Assembly: GCA_032251315.1 (NCBI GenBank)
Contig: JAVVEE010000030.1
Span: 1 to 28,826 of the forward strand
DNA length: 28,826 nucleotides
Source of the DNA: LH-M37 sp032251315
GTDB taxonomy: Bacteria; Pseudomonadota; Gammaproteobacteria; SZUA-229
Direction of reading: 5' to 3'
Made by a program: the position numbers and the translations under genes. Under the pieces are notes generated by a model. That model ran no database searches and was not told where the DNA came from. It worked only from the letters and a program-made list of their open reading frames with translations. Shown here piece by piece: positions 1 through 8,043 of the stretch (within the stretch, counting starts at the first letter, position 1; every line of letters begins with the position of its first letter).

Positions 1-157
1 GCTGGATTTGCTCGACGTTTTCCCAGTCTTCATTAATCACAGCATTAAACAGCGGCACCAACTCGGAAGCACAGGCATAAACCACCGCCATGTGCTCCTG
101 CATGGGATCGACCGGTGAGCGGCCGAAAATCCCGGTCATATATCCAGACAAGGTCAT
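1..157 (-). CDS. PhoU-like DUF47 family protein (TIGR00153 type), N-terminal fragment
   Basis: Only the first 52 residues are present; the gene runs off the left edge. The visible start reads MTLSGYMTGIFGRSP and then DPMQEHMAVVYACASELVP, which matches the N-terminus of the PhoU-like DUF47 proteins (TIGR00153/YkaA type). These are helical proteins usually encoded beside a Pit-type phosphate transporter and thought to modulate it. The start at 157 is supported by a strong ribosome-binding site (GGAAGGAG) a few bases upstream. A second in-frame Met at 139 is a weaker alternative. The gene is divergent from the sugar cassette, with about 280 bp between them. I see no clear Pho box (CTGTCAT repeats) there. 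The partner transporter would lie outside the window, so the phosphate role is inferred from the family. Confidence 0.75.
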   Translation of the reverse strand, partial: MTLSGYMTGIFGRSPVDPMQEHMAVVYACASELVPLFNAVINEDWENVEQIQ

Positions 158-439
158 ATTGCTGATCTCCTTCCGGCACCATTGCGCGGAAACATTTGCT
201 CTGTGTGATTCTGAATTTTCAGGGCATTGTAAGTATCTGGAAGAAAATTGAAAGCTTTTTAAGCCCCGTGTACCAATGGTGCATTTTTCCCGCCACTGCA
301 AGCCTCTGTTTAATCATGCTATTTTTTAGAAGTCTGACACTGTAGGCACTGGCTTTTTCTTTAATTCGTTGTCGTACGGCTTCCTGTCCGTTACCCCGTC
401 CGTTAAACTGTGCCGAGTTTAAATTTATGGGTATTTCGA

Positions 440-1438
440 ATGAATCTGGAAGGCAAAAAAGTTTTAGTCACCGGCGCTGACGGCTTCATCGGCAGCCATC
501 TAGTGGAGGCGTTAATCGTAAAGGGCTGTGATGTCAGAGCCTTTGTTTATTACAACTCCTTCAACACCTGGGGCTGGCTGGACTCTTTTGAACCGACTCA
601 GCTCAAACAGCTTGATGTTTTTGCGGGCGATATTCGCGACCCCAACGGCGTCGATACCGCCATGCAGGGGGTGGATGTTGTGTTTCATCTGGCAGCGCTG
701 ATCGCCATCCCGTTTTCGTACCATTCCCCCGATTCCTATGTCGACACCAACATCAAGGGCACCTTAAATGTTCTTCAGTCGGCGCGTCGTCACAACACCG
801 AACGCGTCGTAGTGACCTCCACCTCTGAAGTTTATGGCACGGCCCAGTATGTCCCCATCGATGAAAAGCACCCCTTCCAGGGACAGTCACCCTACAGCGC
901 CACGAAGATCGGCGCTGATCGCATGGCGGAATCCTTTTATCGCTCCTTTGATTGCCCGGTGACCATTGCCCGGCCTTTTAACACCTATGGCCCCCGACAG
1001 TCCGCGCGCGCGGTGATTCCAACCATCATCACGCAACTGCTGTCCGGTGAATCAGAAATCAAGCTGGGCAGCCTGGAGCCAACCCGTGACTTTAACTATG
1101 TCATCGACACGGTTGAAGGTTTTATCGCGCTGGCCGAAGCGGATCAGGCCATTGGTGAAGAAATTAATATCGCCACCGGCGCTGAGCGCACCATTGGTGA
1201 CCTGGCCCATTTCCTGATTCAGCAGCTCAATCCGAAGGCCAAAATTAATCTGGATGAAGCCCGCCTGCGGCCCGAGAAATCCGAAGTCGACAGATTGCTG
1301 GGCGATAACAGAAAAATCACCGCGCTGACCTCCTGGACGCCCGGACATGATCTGGAATCCGGGCTGATTGAAACCATCGCCTGGTTCAAAAAACCGGAAA
1401 ACTTACGCCAGTATAAATCCTGGCTATACAACATTTAA
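440..1438 (+). CDS. legB: NAD-dependent 4,6-dehydratase, LegB type
   Basis: A 332-residue extended short-chain dehydrogenase. The Rossmann motif GADGFIG is at residues 12-18, the TSTSE segment at 126-130 and the catalytic YSATK at 152-156. The phrases AFVYYNSFN, IPFSYHSPDSYVDTN and GPRQSARAVIPTI are typical of the LegB/TIGR04180 clade. That clade makes a 4-keto-6-deoxy intermediate from a nucleotide-activated GlcNAc-type sugar for nine-carbon sialic-acid-like sugars such as legionaminic acid. The start at 440 was chosen because homologues begin just before the Rossmann strand; an in-frame GTG at 410 would add ten atypical residues. No strong Shine-Dalgarno is visible. It is first of three co-oriented sugar genes. 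The usual aminotransferase and NeuABCD-like partners are absent here, so the true substrate is uncertain. Confidence 0.85.
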   Translation: MNLEGKKVLVTGADGFIGSHLVEALIVKGCDVRAFVYYNSFNTWGWLDSFEPTQLKQLDVFAGDIRDPNGVDTAMQGVDVVFHLAALIAIPFSYHSPDSYVDTNIKGTLNVLQSARRHNTERVVVTSTSEVYGTAQYVPIDEKHPFQGQSPYSATKIGADRMAESFYRSFDCPVTIARPFNTYGPRQSARAVIPTIITQLLSGESEIKLGSLEPTRDFNYVIDTVEGFIALAEADQAIGEEINIATGAERTIGDLAHFLIQQLNPKAKINLDEARLRPEKSEVDRLLGDNRKITALTSWTPGHDLESGLIETIAWFKKPENLRQYKSWLYNI

Positions 1439-1456
1439 TTCAGAAGGAGACAGCGC

Positions 1457-2170
1457 ATGCGTGCGATCATTCTTGCAGGCGGAAAAGGCACGCGCCTCAA
1501 GCCTTATACAACGCTGATACCCAAACCGCTGGTGCCCATCGGCGGCAAATATTCGATTCTTGAAGTCATTCTTATGCAGCTGGCCGACGCCGGTTTTACC
1601 CGGGTAACACTGGCGGTCAATCATCTCGCCAACCTTATTCAGGCCTATTTCGGCAACGGTGAGCGTTTCGGATTAGAAATAGATTATTCCATCGAAGAGG
1701 TTCCGCTCAACACCATCGGGCCACTGACATTGATTAATGATTTACCGGAAAACTTTCTGGTCATGAATGGCGATATTTTGTGCGATCTGGATTACGGAAA
1801 ATTCTTCGCACAGCACACAGCCTGCAATGCCGATGTTTCGGTGTCTTCATTTCAGCGCGATGTGAAAGTTGATTTCGGTGTACTTGATTACGACAAGGAC
1901 AACCGTCTCACCGCCTTTCGCGAAAAACCTGAGTACCACTTTGACGTCAGCATGGGCATTTACTGCCTGAACAAAAGAGCCATCGAACGTCTGCAAAAAG
2001 GTGCCAGCTATGGTTTTGATCAGCTCATGGTTGACGGCATAGAACAGGGCCATCACATCGCCGTCTGCCCGTTTGACGGTTTCTGGCTGGACATAGGCAG
2101 ACCCGAAGATTACGCCTATGCCGACGAACATTTTGCCGAATTCTCAGATCGATTTAAATTTCTGCAGTGA
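1457..2170 (+). CDS. sugar-1-phosphate nucleotidyltransferase
   Basis: A 237-residue NTP_transferase-fold enzyme that should join a sugar 1-phosphate to an NTP to give NDP-sugar plus pyrophosphate. The signature GGKGTR is at residues 8-13, followed by PKPLVPIGG at 22-30. The metal/nucleotide motif NGD is at 104-106 and the late WLDIGRPEDY segment at 210-219. It resembles the nucleotidyltransferase of legionaminic-acid cassettes (PtmE type) and mannose-1-phosphate guanylyltransferases, but has no CBS domains and no C-terminal acyltransferase or isomerase domain. A strong Shine-Dalgarno (AGAAGGAGA, 1442-1450) sits before the ATG. The gene starts 18 bases after the dehydratase and overlaps the next gene by four bases (GTGA), so the three are surely cotranscribed. 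Base specificity (GTP, CTP or UTP) cannot be read from sequence alone. Confidence 0.85.
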   Translation: MRAIILAGGKGTRLKPYTTLIPKPLVPIGGKYSILEVILMQLADAGFTRVTLAVNHLANLIQAYFGNGERFGLEIDYSIEEVPLNTIGPLTLINDLPENFLVMNGDILCDLDYGKFFAQHTACNADVSVSSFQRDVKVDFGVLDYDKDNRLTAFREKPEYHFDVSMGIYCLNKRAIERLQKGASYGFDQLMVDGIEQGHHIAVCPFDGFWLDIGRPEDYAYADEHFAEFSDRFKFLQ

Positions 2171-3024
2171 GCATACTGGTCACCGGAGCATCGGGGTTTG
2201 TCGGCAGCCATCTTCTCACTTACCTGAGAGCACACTCCAATATTCGCTGCATCGGCTTAACCCGAACAGCCAGTGACAACAGCGACACTGTTGTCTGTGA
2301 TTTAAATGACAGCGAACAGGTCAATGAAACTATAAAGCGGTTACAGCCCTCGGTGATTTTTCATACCGCTGGGAGCTTCTCCAATATCTTTGAAGTTGAT
2401 TTGCAGAATAACGTGCTTTGTACCAAGAATATTCTGGACGCCGTCATCGAACACCAGCCTGCGGCCAGAATCCTGCTGATGGGCAGCGCCGCTGAATACG
2501 GTGAAATAAAGTGCGACGAAAATCCTGTTGCAGAAGATCATCCGCTTAAGCCTGTCAGCATCTACGGCTGGTCAAAAGCCGCCCAGACCCAGCTGGCACA
2601 CCTGTACTTCAAAACCTATGGCCTCGACATCGTTATCGCCCGCACTTTTAATTTAATCGGCCAGGGCGTCTCCAACAAACTGTTTGCCGGGCGTGTGGAG
2701 CAGCAGATCAGGGCGGTGCTGGAAGACAGGGCGAAAAAAATCACCGTCGGCAATCTCGATGCCGGACGTGACTACATTGACATCGAAAAAGCCTGCGCCC
2801 TTTATGACCTGATCGCCGCTAAAGGCGTCGCCGGCGAAACCTACAATGTCGGCAGCGGCACCGCCATCAGCGTGCGGGAGCTGCTGCGCAAATTACTGGA
2901 TCAGGCCGGGCTTGATGAAGCCATCGTAGAAGAAAATGCTCACGGCAAGAACACTCCCCATTCCGAAGTCAGCGTTATTTATGCAAACATCGGTAAAATC
3001 ACGCGGCTGGCCGAAACAAAATAA
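2167..3024 (+). CDS. NAD(P)-dependent sugar reductase/epimerase (extended SDR)
   Basis: A 285-residue extended SDR. GASGFVG at residues 7-13 binds NAD(P); the GSAAEYG segment (106-112) and YGWSK (133-137) supply the catalytic Tyr and Lys. The core (PVSIYGWSK, ARTFNLIGQG, GRDYID, YNVGSG) is closest in style to GDP-4-keto-6-deoxy-mannose reductases (Rmd) and related 4-ketoreductases, so it plausibly reduces the 4-keto product of the upstream dehydratase. It starts at GTG, overlapping the stop of the nucleotidyltransferase by four bases. It ends 28 bases before the convergent tgpA gene, and no convincing terminator is seen between them. The exact sugar is unknown; an epimerase role is the main alternative. 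Confidence 0.8.
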   Translation: MSILVTGASGFVGSHLLTYLRAHSNIRCIGLTRTASDNSDTVVCDLNDSEQVNETIKRLQPSVIFHTAGSFSNIFEVDLQNNVLCTKNILDAVIEHQPAARILLMGSAAEYGEIKCDENPVAEDHPLKPVSIYGWSKAAQTQLAHLYFKTYGLDIVIARTFNLIGQGVSNKLFAGRVEQQIRAVLEDRAKKITVGNLDAGRDYIDIEKACALYDLIAAKGVAGETYNVGSGTAISVRELLRKLLDQAGLDEAIVEENAHGKNTPHSEVSVIYANIGKITRLAETK

Positions 3025-3052
3025 TTACACGCATCAAATTATATTGTTCGCG

Positions 3053-5009
3053 CTATCTGGCGCGAAACTGCTTCACCGCAAGTATCAATCGTTTTTTATG
3101 CCCGTCACCGGCTTCATCGCCATAACGCATCTGCTGGTACTGACGCGTTATCTGGCTCGCCTTGTCCTTCAAGTGCGGGAAGCGCTGCACGATACGAACG
3201 AGAAATTCATCGGGTGATTCACTGGGCTGTTTCATCAATCCGGCCCGGTCCAGTTTTCGGCAGAAAAGGCTGTAGTAGTAACAGGCGACATCGCGTTTTG
3301 ATTTTCTTTCGCCCTGCCTGAACACCCACCATGCTACCACTCCACCCATTAAGGTCATGGCCACCGCCATCCACGAAAACAGCGTGGACTTGTTGATGTC
3401 CTCTATGCCTAATGACTCGAACAGTGCCTGCTGTTTTTTCTCGTTAAAGCCGACCACCCATTTGTTCCAGTTATGATTAAGGCTGTCGGCGGTGTAACGC
3501 AGTTGCAGCAGCCATTTATTGTCAGTAGTCAGCATGAATGGCATCCGGTCTGCTTCCAGGCCTGCACCTGAAATACCGAAATCAATACGATCGGGGGACA
3601 CCGCCGAGGTCGGGTCCACTCTCACCCAGCCCTTGTCAGCGAGCCAGATTTCGGCCCAGGCATGCGCATCGGACTGGCGCACAATCATGTAGTCGTCGTT
3701 CGGATTTAAGGTGCCGCCCTGATAGCCGACTACCACCCGAGCGGGTACGCCGGCGGCGCGCATCAGGTACACAAATGCGCTGGAATAATGTTCGCAAAAA
3801 CCGGCGCGCGTGTTGAAAATAAAATCATCCATGGCATTATCACCCAGCAACGGCGGTGACAGCGTGTAACTGAATGCCTCGGTATTAAAATAATTCAAAA
3901 CCGAATTTGCATAGACCGCATCGCCACCCGCCGCCATGCGCAGGCGTCTGGCCAGCACCACCGATTTCTCATTAAAATCCTGCGGCAGCAGCAGATTTTT
4001 TTCGCGCTCTTGAGCAGACAGGGATCTGTTTCTCGACCGCAGGCTCGATGTCATGACATACGAAAATACGCTGTCTATTTCCTTTTTCGTCAGCACCTGT
4101 AGTTCGCGCGTCACGCTATAACCGCCTTCCAGCGCCACCAGACTTTCCAGTGAATACAGCCATTTGCGACCATGCGGCTCCAGCATCACCGCATACTCAA
4201 CCGGTTGCGCTGCTGCGCTCACCGCGCTGAGTTCGGGCTGCAAATCTTCCGGCGCATCATCACGCCGCCAGGTTTTGCCGTCGTAATGGGACAGCACCAG
4301 ACCGCGCCAGTACAGGTCTCTGGGCGCAGGCGGCTCGCCCTTGAACTGCACCCTGAAAGCCACCGCGCTCGAGCTGATCAGATCGTTGATGCTGCCCGGC
4401 GACATTTTCATCGCCCACGCCGGTGGTCGCTGATTTGGCATCGTCCGGCAGACTCCACAGCGGCCCCTGAATGCGCGGAAACAGCACGAACAGAACCAGC
4501 ATCAGCGGTATCGCCTGCAACACCATGCGCGCTGACATTTTCATGCGGGTCTTAAAATCGGTCGAGGCCAGACGGTCGCTGAACACAATGAGCAGGGAGG
4601 TGAGATAAATCACCACCACAAAAACATAGGCGGCAATCCACGGACTTTGGCTATGAAAGAAATGGGTGGCAACCAGAAAATAGCCGACGAAAATAACCAG
4701 CAGCACATCACGCCTGGCTTTCATTTCGAACAGCTTGAGAAAGGAGAGCATCAGCAGCATGGCGGTGCCCGGCTCCTGCCCGAACACCGTGCCATAAGAG
4801 GCTAGCAGCGCCACAATAACAACAAAGGCCAGTACTATTCGCAGCCATGCTTTCGGCTGCCGGGCGCGGCTCGCGATAATCAGCAGCGACCACAAGGTCA
4901 GTACCGCTATCGGCAGCAATATATAGGGCGGCAGGCGCGAATACATCGGCAGGGCCACCAGATGAATGCCGATCAGCACCGGGGTTAGCTTGTGATCAGT
5001 TATCGCCAT
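3053..5009 (-). pseudogene. tgpA: TgpA-family membrane transglutaminase, broken by a one-base frameshift
   Basis: The gene reads in two frames. From 5009 the first 201 residues hold several membrane helices ending in VLFVLFPRIQGPLWSLPDD. After the A-run at 4405-4408 the frame is wrong, but the other frame continues at once with MSPGSINDL, the expected TgpA (DUF3488/transglutaminase) sequence. Removing one A gives a 651-residue protein of normal family length. It has a periplasmic transglutaminase-like domain with Cys405 (GFCEHY), His449 (DAHAWAE) and Asp465 (VDPTSA), a C-terminal helix near 542-564 and a cytosolic tail. TgpA proteins act with MoxR and DUF58 partners in cell-envelope processes. 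The start overlaps the DUF58 stop by 14 bases. Everything after the shift is intact, so this is either a very recent mutation or a sequencing error in a four-A run. Confidence 0.85.
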
Positions 5010-5985
5010 ACAGTGCCAGCGCTTTTAAACAACGACCATAGTGGGTCCGGCCGTATGCCGGCTCGATTTCGACACCGGGCAGGCGCAGGCCGTAATTTCG
5101 TCCCGCCGCTTCTGCGTCGATCACCAGCCGGGTCATCGCCGACAGGCAGGCTTCGCTGCCGGACATGGCCAGCGCCTGCCAGTCGATCCATTGCAGCTGC
5201 GGCTGACCGCCATGGTACTGCCGGATCACCAGCTCATCGGTGCGCGCCACCACTTTCCAGGCCACGCGTCGCCAGGAATCGCCCGGCTGATATTTTCGCA
5301 AACCGGCATACTCTTCCATGCCTGCCCCCTGCATCGGTTGATCACCCGCTTCGCCGGAGGTTGACACCGGGATTTCAGCGCTGAGCGCAGGTCGGGGATA
5401 AACCAGAGACTGCATGGACAGATCAATCCAGGTCCAGGCTACGAACAGGCCCGCCGGAAATTCCGTACTCAGCCGGAAACGGCCCGCCTGCAAAATCCCA
5501 CGCCGGGCAGCATCGACCTGAAAATGCGCCAGCGCCACGGCTTCGCCATGCACATCGACGACCTCATATTCCCGGCCCTGATGGCCCACTGCAATGGAGT
5601 AACGCGTGTGTGCGCCCGGATTTTCCAGCTGCACCGCAAATCCTGCTTTTTCTCCGGCAAACACCGGCAGGCTACCACCCGCACGCAGCCGTAAGCCGGC
5701 CAGGTTTTTCCAGGTGGCGAAGAGAATGACATTGCCCAGTCCAAGCAGAATAAAGGTCAGCACAAAACCGAGGCTTTTGTTGTAATTCAACGAACCCACC
5801 AGCAGCAATAACAGCAGCAGCAGAAAAACCAGCCCGGCTCTGGTGGGCAGGATATAAACCCGGCTTCGATCCAGTGTTACCGTGCCGTTAAACGGCCCGG
5901 TGCGTTTGGCGATAAATTTGAATACCGGCTTGCGGGTAAAATCCGGCCATTGAAAAAAAGCTCGTGCTGAAGAGATAAAGCTCAC
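4996..5985 (-). CDS. DUF58 family membrane protein (TgpA operon)
   Basis: A 329-residue protein with two close membrane helices (about 46-66 and 71-91), a beta-rich middle region, and the DUF58 signature EEYAGLRKYQPGDSWRRVAW at 225-244 followed by KVVAR. DUF58 proteins occur almost always beside MoxR ATPases and often a transglutaminase, as here, and are thought to be MoxR clients in envelope or periplasmic maturation systems. The start is GTG, 14 bases after the moxR stop, with no strong Shine-Dalgarno. An ATG a few bases upstream runs straight into a stop, so it was not used. The 3' end overlaps tgpA by 14 bases, suggesting translational coupling. The molecular function of the family is not settled. 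Confidence 0.88.
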   Translation of the reverse strand: MSFISSARAFFQWPDFTRKPVFKFIAKRTGPFNGTVTLDRSRVYILPTRAGLVFLLLLLLLLVGSLNYNKSLGFVLTFILLGLGNVILFATWKNLAGLRLRAGGSLPVFAGEKAGFAVQLENPGAHTRYSIAVGHQGREYEVVDVHGEAVALAHFQVDAARRGILQAGRFRLSTEFPAGLFVAWTWIDLSMQSLVYPRPALSAEIPVSTSGEAGDQPMQGAGMEEYAGLRKYQPGDSWRRVAWKVVARTDELVIRQYHGGQPQLQWIDWQALAMSGSEACLSAMTRLVIDAEAAGRNYGLRLPGVEIEPAYGRTHYGRCLKALALYGDN

Positions 5986-5999
5986 GCTTGTGCCATCGA

Positions 6000-6965
6000 C
6001 TAGGGAATGGGCACGGATTCGGCAATAAAAGCGGCTGCGGTTTTTCCCTGTCGCCCCAGCTCATCACCGGTGACTTCCAGACGATGATTCACCACTGCTG
6101 CCAACACCGTTTTAATGTGTTCCGGCAGCACGTAGTCCTGCCCTTCCAGCAACGCCAGTGCCCGCGCCGCGTTCAACAAGGCCAGCCCGCCTCGCGGCGA
6201 CAGCCCGAATTCAAACATCGGCGACTGACGCGTGAACTCAAGCACCGCCTGAATATAATCCAGCAGCGCCTCAGAGACGTGTATTTTGGCCGCCTGTTTC
6301 TGTACGGTTATTAATTTGCCCGCGTTGAGCACCGGCTGAAGGTGCTTGATCATGTCGCGACGATCAGCACCCTGCAACAGTTCGCGCTCGGCTTTTTTAT
6401 CGGGATAACCCAAATGAATTCGCATCAGGAACCGATCCAGCTGAGATTCGGGCAGCGGATAGGTGCCCAGCTGGTGGAGCGGATTCTGGGTGGCGATAAC
6501 AAAGAAAGGCCGGGGCAGTTTTCGCGTTTCACCCTCAACCGTAACCTGACGCTCTTCCATCGCCTCCAGCAACGCGCTCTGGGTTTTGGGCGTGGCGCGG
6601 TTGACCTCATCGGCCAGAATAAAGTTGGCGAATACCGGCCCCTTATGAAACTCAAAAGTGGATTGCTCGCGATTGTATATCGCCGCGCCCAGAATATCGG
6701 ATGGCAGCAGATCGCTGGTGAACTGAATGCGCTGAAAATCCAGCCCCATGACCTGCGCGATAGTATGCGCCAGCGTGGTTTTGCCGACGCCCGGCGTATC
6801 TTCGATCAACAGATGCCCCTGCGCCACCAGACAGGTGAGCGCCAGACGGATCTGCTCATCCTTACCCAGAATAACCTGGGCAATGCTTTCGGCCGCCTGA
6901 CCGAGCAACTGCGTCGAGGCTCGGGCCAGCGTTGACCCGGCCGGATTTGAACTGGTGGCATTCAT
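6000..6965 (-). CDS. MoxR-family AAA+ ATPase
   Basis: A 321-residue cytosolic AAA+ ATPase. Walker A is EDTPGVGKTT at 55-64, Walker B FILADE at 115-120 followed by VNRATPKTQSALLEAMEE, sensor 1 ATQNP at 158-162 and the LPESQLDRF segment at 171-179. This is the classic MoxR pattern. MoxR ATPases act as chaperones that help activate partner proteins, frequently with DUF58 or VWA proteins. It is the first gene of the minus-strand moxR-DUF58-tgpA operon. The ATG at 6965 has a modest GGAACC-like Shine-Dalgarno upstream. No VWA-domain (BatA/BatB) gene is attached, so the operon is the transglutaminase type rather than the Bat type. Confidence 0.93.
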   Translation of the reverse strand: MNATSSNPAGSTLARASTQLLGQAAESIAQVILGKDEQIRLALTCLVAQGHLLIEDTPGVGKTTLAHTIAQVMGLDFQRIQFTSDLLPSDILGAAIYNREQSTFEFHKGPVFANFILADEVNRATPKTQSALLEAMEERQVTVEGETRKLPRPFFVIATQNPLHQLGTYPLPESQLDRFLMRIHLGYPDKKAERELLQGADRRDMIKHLQPVLNAGKLITVQKQAAKIHVSEALLDYIQAVLEFTRQSPMFEFGLSPRGGLALLNAARALALLEGQDYVLPEHIKTVLAAVVNHRLEVTGDELGRQGKTAAAFIAESVPIP

Positions 6966-7024
6966 TAAGTGGTTCCTGTTTCTGTGAGCCTTTCTATTTT
7001 CAGGGCGCTTTGATTTTCAGGATT

Positions 7025-7053
7025 TTGACTAAAACCGCGTTTACCCGTAGCAT
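7025..7053 (+). promoter_or_regulatory. candidate sigma70 promoter for kdsB
   Basis: TTGACT (7025-7030) and TAGCAT (7048-7053) are separated by 17 bases in the divergent moxR/kdsB intergenic region. This matches five of six and four of six consensus positions with ideal spacing. It would start transcription about 50 bases before the kdsB ATG. Prediction by eye only. Confidence 0.45.
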
Positions 7054-7110
7054 TATCTGCCTTGCAAACGCCACTCCACACACGGCATCCCTGAAATCAC
7101 CGGACATTAT

Positions 7111-7842
7111 ATGAAGATCATAGGCTGCATACCCAGTCGTTACGCCTCAACCCGCTTACCCGGAAAACCGCTGTCCGACATCGCCGGCAAACCCATGGTA
7201 CTGCATGTGCTGGAAAGAGCCAAACAGGCAAAACAGTTACACGATGTAGTGGTATTAACCGATGACGAACGGATTCTGCACGCCATCACTGACGCCGGCC
7301 ACCACGCCATGATGACCTCCAGCGAATGCGCCTCCGGCACTGACCGCATCGCCGAGTACATGCGGCAACACTCCGATGCAGACATCTTCGTCAACATTCA
7401 GGGCGATGAAGTCCTGCTCGACCCGGCACACATCGACCAGCTCACCATCGATTTTATCAACCAGCAAAACCCGACCATGGGCACACTGGCGCACCCCATT
7501 CACGACCAGACCATTATGGGCGACCCGCACACCGTCAAAGTCGTCACCCGGCTCGACGGCAACGCCCTGTATTTTTCCAGAAATTGCATTCCACTCTGCC
7601 ACAACGGCAACCTGCCCGACCGCGCCCTCGGCCACATCGGCATATACATCTACACCCGCGCAACCCTGCAAGCCATCACTGAAAGCGCACAAACCCCGCT
7701 GGAAAAAACCGAAAGTCTGGAACAGCTACGCGCACTGGAAAATGGCATCGACATTCACGTCACTGTGATCGAAGACTTTCATAGTCTGTCGGTGGATACG
7801 CCTGCTGATCTGGAAAAAGCCCGGGCTATTTTTTCGGTGTGA
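7111..7842 (+). CDS. kdsB: 3-deoxy-manno-octulosonate cytidylyltransferase-like (CMP-Kdo synthetase)
   Basis: A 243-residue cytosolic nucleotidyltransferase. It begins with the KdsB signature IPSRYASTRLPGKPL (7-21), followed by GKPMVLHVLERA, SGTDRIAE (75-82), NIQGDE (95-100), ALYFSR (152-157) and PLEKTESLEQLR (196-207). SVDTPADLE near 227-234 carries the late metal-binding Asp of the family. KdsB activates Kdo with CTP to give CMP-Kdo for the LPS inner core. The protein is slightly short, and the near-invariant GDEP is GDEV here. The HLGIYGYR block of E. coli is GHIGIYIYT. The gene stands alone instead of in the common lpxK-kdsB cluster. It may be the normal KdsB of this organism or a paralogue for a related ulosonic acid. 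No clear Shine-Dalgarno precedes the ATG. Confidence 0.85.
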   Translation: MKIIGCIPSRYASTRLPGKPLSDIAGKPMVLHVLERAKQAKQLHDVVVLTDDERILHAITDAGHHAMMTSSECASGTDRIAEYMRQHSDADIFVNIQGDEVLLDPAHIDQLTIDFINQQNPTMGTLAHPIHDQTIMGDPHTVKVVTRLDGNALYFSRNCIPLCHNGNLPDRALGHIGIYIYTRATLQAITESAQTPLEKTESLEQLRALENGIDIHVTVIEDFHSLSVDTPADLEKARAIFSV

Positions 7843-7919
7843 CTTGTTGAAAAGATAGTTGGCAGTTGGCAGTTAAAAGCTTAAATTTTTGTGCAAAATT
7901 TGCAGACTTGCGTACATAT

Positions 7920-7942
7920 CCCCTCTCCCGGTGGGAGAGGGG
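7920..7942. repeat. perfect 10-bp hairpin inside the heptamer element
   Basis: CCCCTCTCCC (7920-7929) pairs perfectly with GGGAGAGGGG (7933-7942) around a three-base loop. Neither strand has a T-run after the stem, so it is not a standard intrinsic terminator. From memory, similar CCCTCTCCC/GGGAGAGGG palindromes are scattered in many proteobacterial intergenic regions; this needs a search. Confidence 0.7.
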
Positions 7943-7983
7943 GCATTCAGATCTGCAAGCTCGTTCCAGGGCTGAACGTTTTT

Positions 7984-8025
7984 AACTGCAAACTGCAAAC
8001 TGCAAACTGCCAACTGCCAACTGCC
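7984..8025. repeat. six tandem heptamers (3x AACTGCA then 3x AACTGCC)
   Basis: Six uninterrupted seven-base units: three AACTGCA (7984-8004) followed by three AACTGCC (8005-8025), ending in a degenerate AACTATC. The mirror heptamer GGCAGTT occurs twice at 7861-7874 and pairs with the AACTGCC units. Such arrays vary in copy number by slippage. Confidence 0.85.
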
Positions 8026-8043
8026 AACTATCTTTTAACCCAA

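Larger units (their letters stand above)
7850..8036. repeat. nested inverted-repeat element between kdsB and ubiX
   Basis: A 187-bp block with perfect 25-base terminal inverted repeats: 7850-7874 is the exact reverse complement of 8012-8036. The ends begin AAAAGATAGTT and the arms are made of heptamers (GGCAGTT on the left, AACTGCC on the right). A second, perfect 10-bp hairpin sits in the middle (7920-7942). It fills almost the whole gap between the convergent kdsB and ubiX genes. No coding frame is seen inside. It could act as a transcription barrier between the two genes, or be a small dispersed non-coding element; no target-site duplication is evident. Confidence 0.8.

Noticed and set aside
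410..439. GTG at 410 as start of the LegB-like gene
   Set aside because: It adds ten residues not seen before the Rossmann strand in the family and has no ribosome-binding site; the ATG at 440 fits better.
3047..3066. Perfect 7-bp hairpin (TTCGCGC/GCGCGAA) at the tgpA stop as a terminator
   Set aside because: It overlaps the last codons of tgpA and lacks a T-run on either strand.
7984..8025. Tandem heptamers considered as a CRISPR remnant
   Set aside because: Units are seven bases with no spacers; this is a simple tandem repeat.
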